Origin: RGIG3009 sp045630285
GTDB lineage: Bacteria > Bacillota > Clostridia > Oscillospirales > Acutalibacteraceae
NCBI GenBank assembly: GCA_045630285.1
Contig: JAZQSX010000061.1
Span: 171,150 to 235,149 of the forward strand
DNA length: 64,000 nt
Direction of reading: 5' to 3'
The position numbers and the translations under genes are program-made. Numbering within the stretch: the first letter of the stretch is position 1; each line of letters opens with the position of its first letter. The notes beneath the pieces are model-generated. The model did no database searches, was not told the DNA's origin, and worked only from the letters and a program-made list of their open reading frames with translations. Below, piece by piece: positions 60,970-64,000 of this stretch.

Positions 60970-61923
60970 ATGAAGCACGTGTTTATCCTGAATCCTACGG
61001 CGGGAAAGAATCAAGCCTCTTTACAGCTTAGGCCGCAAATTGAAGCGTTTTTTGAGGCTCATCCGGCTGACTATGATATTCATGTCACCACTTGTGCCGG
61101 CGAAGCTACGGAGTTTACAAAGCGGATCACCGCCGAAGGAGAGACACGTGTATACGCTTGTGGCGGCGACGGCACGGTGCTGGAGGTTGTTAACGGGCTT
61201 GCCGAGGCTCCTGCTGCTGAGCTGGCGTGCGTTCCGTGCGGTTCGGGTAACGATTTTCTGCGGTTTTTCCCGCAACCGGAGCGTTTTCGTGATTTGTCGG
61301 CTATCATTGGCGGAACAGCCAAGTGCGTGGATTTGATAAAATGCAATGATCTGTATTCGCTGAATATTTGCTCCATGGGTCTGGATGCGAACGTTGCCGA
61401 CCGTATGGTGAATTATAAGCGGCTTCCGCTTGTTTCCGGCCCTATGGCGTACAATCTGGCGCTTGTCAGAACATTTTTTGGCCGTCTTAGCCAAAGATTG
61501 AACATTGTTCTGGAGACGGAAAACGGTACGATAGAACGGGAAGGGGAGTATCTGTTTGCTTTGGCGGCAAACGGTCAATACTACGGTGGCGGCTATCATG
61601 GGTCGCCGTTGTCCCAGCCGGATGACGGTTTGCTGGATTTTATTTTGATCAAGAATATCAGCCATCTGAAGCTTCTGACGATTTTGGGTAAGTACAAAAA
61701 AGGCCAGCACTTGGATCTGCCATGCTGTGAGTCGTTCCGTGGAACGAAGATGCGCGTGAAGGCTGTCCAGCCGGTCGTTGTGACGGCGGACGGAGAGTGC
61801 TTTAAGACGACAGACGTGACTTATCAGCTTCTTCCCAAGGCGATTTCCTTTGTAGTTCCTTCCACGGAGGAGGAATTATTAAAAAATCATGAATTATCCG
61901 AAAATTACCAAATAAAGGCTTGA
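60970..61923 (+). CDS. Diacylglycerol kinase-family lipid kinase (DgkB-like)
   Basis: The 317 residues contain the DAGK catalytic site: ILNPTAGKNQA, CGGDGTVLEVVNGL, VPCGSGNDFLRFF. The C-terminal beta-sandwich has ANGQYYGGGYHGSPLSQPDDGLLDF. Soluble members phosphorylate diacylglycerol for phospholipid recycling; some act on other lipids. AGGAGG precedes the ATG. A heat-shock promoter for groES follows. Confidence 0.88.
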   Translation: MKHVFILNPTAGKNQASLQLRPQIEAFFEAHPADYDIHVTTCAGEATEFTKRITAEGETRVYACGGDGTVLEVVNGLAEAPAAELACVPCGSGNDFLRFFPQPERFRDLSAIIGGTAKCVDLIKCNDLYSLNICSMGLDANVADRMVNYKRLPLVSGPMAYNLALVRTFFGRLSQRLNIVLETENGTIEREGEYLFALAANGQYYGGGYHGSPLSQPDDGLLDFILIKNISHLKLLTILGKYKKGQHLDLPCCESFRGTKMRVKAVQPVVVTADGECFKTTDVTYQLLPKAISFVVPSTEEELLKNHELSENYQIKA

Positions 61924-61947
61924 TTTTTCCGATAAAATAGATACAAT
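61920..61947 (+). promoter_or_regulatory. Promoter of the groESL operon
   Basis: TTGATT and TACAAT are spaced by 16 bases, just upstream of the CIRCE element. Confidence 0.75.
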
Positions 61948-61952
61948 AGGTG

Positions 61953-61979
61953 TTAGCACTCCTTTTTGGTGAGTGCTAA
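61953..61979 (+). promoter_or_regulatory. CIRCE operator (HrcA binding site)
   Basis: TTAGCACTC-N9-GAGTGCTAA is a perfect match to the CIRCE inverted repeat. It shows HrcA control of groESL; the hrcA gene itself is not in the window. Confidence 0.97.
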
Positions 61980-62015
61980 CACCGAATAAAGCAAACTCAT
62001 AAGGAGGAGTTTATT

Positions 62016-62300
62016 ATGACGATGAAACCGTTGGCTGACCGTGTGGTTATCAAAATGGTTGAGGCCGAGGAGACCACCAAGAGCGGCATTATTCTTGCCG
62101 GCTCTGCCAAAGAAAAGCCGCAGGTCGCAGAGGTTATTGCTGTTGGCCCCGGCGGCAACGTGGAGGGCAAAGAGATCACGATGTACGTCAAGCCCGGTGA
62201 CAAGGTGATCACCAGCAAGTATTCCGGTACGGAAGTAAAAATGGACGGCGTGGAGTACACGATCGTTCGTCAAAACGATATTCTGGCTATTGTGGAATAA
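62016..62300 (+). CDS. groES: Co-chaperonin GroES
   Basis: The 94 residues form the lid of the GroEL chamber. They show KPLADRVVIKMVEAEETTKSGI, the mobile loop SGIILAGSAKEKPQ, AVGPGG and YTIVRQNDILAIVE. AAGGAGG precedes the ATG, and groEL follows after 26 bases. Confidence 0.97.
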   Translation: MTMKPLADRVVIKMVEAEETTKSGIILAGSAKEKPQVAEVIAVGPGGNVEGKEITMYVKPGDKVITSKYSGTEVKMDGVEYTIVRQNDILAIVE

Positions 62301-62326
62301 TCGCATAGATTAGGAGGATTTGAGCT

Positions 62327-63955
62327 ATGGCAAAAGAAATTCTGTTTGGTGAAGAAGCCCGCAAGGCTCTTCAGTCCGGTGTGGATCAGTTGGCAAACAC
62401 CGTGAAGATCACCCTGGGCCCCCGTGGCCGCAACGTGGTGCTGGATAAGAAATACGGTGCTCCGTTGATCACAAATGACGGCGTTACCATTGCCAAGGAG
62501 ATCGAACTGGACAATGCGTTTGAGAATATGGGTGCTCAGTTGGTCAAAGAGGTTTCCACCAAGACCAACGACGTGGCCGGTGACGGTACTACCACGGCGA
62601 CGCTGCTGGCGCAGGCTCTGATCCGTGAGGGCATGAAGAACGTGGCTGCCGGTGCCAATCCGATGGGCGTTAAGCGTGGCATTCAGAAGGCTGTGAACGC
62701 TGTCGTGGCCGAGGTTGCCAAGAACTCTAAGAAGGTCAACGGCTCCGAGGATATTGCCAGTGCGGCAACGATTTCTGCCGGCGACGCCCTGATCGGTAAG
62801 CTGATTGCCGAAGCGATGGAAAAGGTATCAGCGGACGGTGTCATTACCGTTGAGGAGTCCAAGACGGCTGAGACCTATACCGAGGTCGTGGAGGGTATGC
62901 AGTTCGATCGTGGCTATATCACCCCGTACATGGTTACCGATACCGACAAAATGGAAGCGGTTATCGATGACGCTTACCTTCTCATTACCGACAAGAAGAT
63001 CTCCAATATTCAGGATATTCTGCCGTTGCTGGAGCAGATCCTGCAGGCCGGTAAGAAACTGGTCATTATTGCTGAGGATATCGAGGGCGAGGCTCTGTCC
63101 ACGCTGATCGTGAACAAGCTGCGCGGTACCTTTACCTGTGTTGCTGTCAAGGCGCCCGGTTTCGGCGATCGCCGCAAGGAAATGCTGCAGGATATTGCGA
63201 TTCTGACCGGTGGTCAGGTCGTTTCCGAAGAGGTTGGCCTGGAGCTGAAGGATACGAGCATCATGATGCTCGGTCGTGCTCGCCAGGTTAAGGTGCAGAA
63301 GGAAAACACTATTATTGTCGGCGGTGCCGGCGATGCCGATATGATCAAAGCCCGTGTGGGTCAGATCCGTGCGCAGATCGAAGTCAGCACCTCTGATTTT
63401 GACCGTGAGAAGCTGCAGGAGCGTTTGGCGAAGCTCGCAGGCGGTGTGGCTGTGATCAAGGTCGGTGCGGCTACTGAGATCGAAATGAAGGAAAAGAAGC
63501 TCCGCATTGAGGATGCACTGGCAGCTACCAAGGCTGCTGTGGAAGAGGGCCTGGTCGCCGGCGGCGGTGTGGCGCTCATCAATGCGTCCAACGTGCTGCT
63601 GCCGCTTTTGGAGGAAACCGACGGTGATGAAAAGACCGGTGTGAAGATCGTGCTGAAAGCGATCGAGGAGCCGGTACGTCAGATCGCACTGAACTCCGGC
63701 TTGGAAGGCAGTGTTATCATCGATAAGATTCGCACCGAGAATAAGCTCAATTTCGGTTTCGATTTTGCAAACGAGGTGTATGTGGATATGTTCGCCGCCG
63801 GTATCGTTGACCCGGCAAAGGTGACCCGCTCCGCCTTGCAGAATGCTGCTTCCGTCGCCGCTATGGTGCTGACGACCGAATCGCTGGTTGCCGATAAGAA
63901 AGAGCCGCTGCCGCCTACACCTGCCGCTCCCGGTGGCATGGACGGTATGTATTGA
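62327..63955 (+). CDS. groEL: Chaperonin GroEL
   Basis: The 542-residue ATP-driven folding chaperonin is complete. Markers are ITLGPRGRNVVLDKKYGAP, NDVAGDGTTTATLLAQ (ATP site), GFGDRRKEMLQDIA and EGLVAGGGVALI. The tail ends GGMDGMY rather than the long GGM repeat. The gene shows strong codon bias. The stop is 45 bases from the window end. Confidence 0.97.
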   Translation: MAKEILFGEEARKALQSGVDQLANTVKITLGPRGRNVVLDKKYGAPLITNDGVTIAKEIELDNAFENMGAQLVKEVSTKTNDVAGDGTTTATLLAQALIREGMKNVAAGANPMGVKRGIQKAVNAVVAEVAKNSKKVNGSEDIASAATISAGDALIGKLIAEAMEKVSADGVITVEESKTAETYTEVVEGMQFDRGYITPYMVTDTDKMEAVIDDAYLLITDKKISNIQDILPLLEQILQAGKKLVIIAEDIEGEALSTLIVNKLRGTFTCVAVKAPGFGDRRKEMLQDIAILTGGQVVSEEVGLELKDTSIMMLGRARQVKVQKENTIIVGGAGDADMIKARVGQIRAQIEVSTSDFDREKLQERLAKLAGGVAVIKVGAATEIEMKEKKLRIEDALAATKAAVEEGLVAGGGVALINASNVLLPLLEETDGDEKTGVKIVLKAIEEPVRQIALNSGLEGSVIIDKIRTENKLNFGFDFANEVYVDMFAAGIVDPAKVTRSALQNAASVAAMVLTTESLVADKKEPLPPTPAAPGGMDGMY

Positions 63956-63977
63956 TCCACCTGTTAAACCAAAACCC

Positions 63978-64000
63978 CGGCTGTCGTTTAACGACAGCCG
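63978..64000 (+). terminator. Terminator hairpin of groESL, cut by the window end
   Basis: CGGCTGTCGTT pairs with AACGACAGCCG. Any T run lies outside the window. Confidence 0.75.

Noticed and set aside
1..64000. CRISPR arrays, insertion sequences or prophage genes
   Set aside because: I saw no evenly spaced direct repeats, transposase motifs or phage structural genes anywhere. The only mobile-element hint is the tRNA-Asn scar.

Overview
The window is 64 kb of chromosome from a Gram-positive, endospore-forming member of the Clostridia. My best guess is an Oscillospiraceae/Ruminococcaceae-type gut anaerobe. The evidence is the rqcP-yabP-yabQ-divIC-yabR cluster, SpoVB, an AbrB/SpoVT-type regulator, SRP RNA-dnaX-ybaB-recR synteny, a CIRCE-controlled groESL operon, coproporphyrinogen dehydrogenase HemZ, fermentative AdhE, and strong TTGACA/TATAAT-type promoters with AAGGAGG ribosome binding sites. 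No phage, transposon, CRISPR array or plasmid gene is visible. Almost everything is ordinary chromosomal gene content.

Layout. 1-1.8 kb: the 3' end of one repeat-containing surface protein gene and a complete paralogue with an IPTTG-type anchor. 1.9-6.7 kb (minus): a nucleoside and nucleotide salvage operon, deoC-deoD-udp-DHH-DHH-surE. 7.0-12.9 kb (plus): a PurF-like protein without its glutaminase cysteine, a LysR regulator, adhE and a small-molecule kinase. 12.9-15.4 kb: a divergent O-antigen-ligase-like protein and ApbE. 15.4-22.0 kb (plus): SRP RNA, dnaX, ybaB, vanZ-like, recR, smpB, a glycosyltransferase, coaX, an ECF transporter S component and gtrA. 22.0-27.2 kb: a MATE exporter divergent from a DeoR regulator, then an AraC regulator divergent from a DMT transporter and a Gfo/Idh/MocA oxidoreductase. 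27.3-31.1 kb (minus): a P-type ATPase under a yybP-ykoY (Mn2+) riboswitch, preceded by an MBL-fold protein. 31.3-36.8 kb: two zinc-ribbon membrane proteins, an amidohydrolase, an AEC carrier and a PepV-like dipeptidase. 36.9-42.6 kb (minus): a 1867-residue secreted protein and a 39-residue peptide gene directly behind it. 42.8-43.4 kb: a tRNA Lys-Glu-Asn operon with a rearranged second tRNA-Asn 3' fragment. 43.4-47.8 kb (minus): SpoVB, two peptidoglycan-binding proteins, a beta-sandwich protein and an AbrB regulator. 47.9-57.3 kb (plus): recJ, rel, dtd, an MBL hydrolase, hemZ, a zinc-ribbon protein, punA and mtaD. 57.5-64 kb: HU, rqcP-yabP-yabQ-divIC-yabR, an rRNA methyltransferase, a lipid kinase and groES-groEL.

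The genes group into recognisable work units. One is scavenging of RNA fragments and nucleosides, with a second purine salvage pair (PunA and MtaD) downstream. Others are chromosome and translation maintenance (DnaX, RecR, SmpB, Dtd, RqcP, RecJ, Rel), metal homeostasis, and cell surface or spore envelope construction. The points most worth a second look are the cysteine-less PurF homologue, the tRNA-Asn scar with a 12-bp inverted repeat, the giant protein with three NlpC-like modules of which only one keeps a visible Cys/His pair, the small peptide gene coupled to it, and the signal-less peptidoglycan-binding operon next to spoVB. I did not find a clearly new defence or biosynthetic system.
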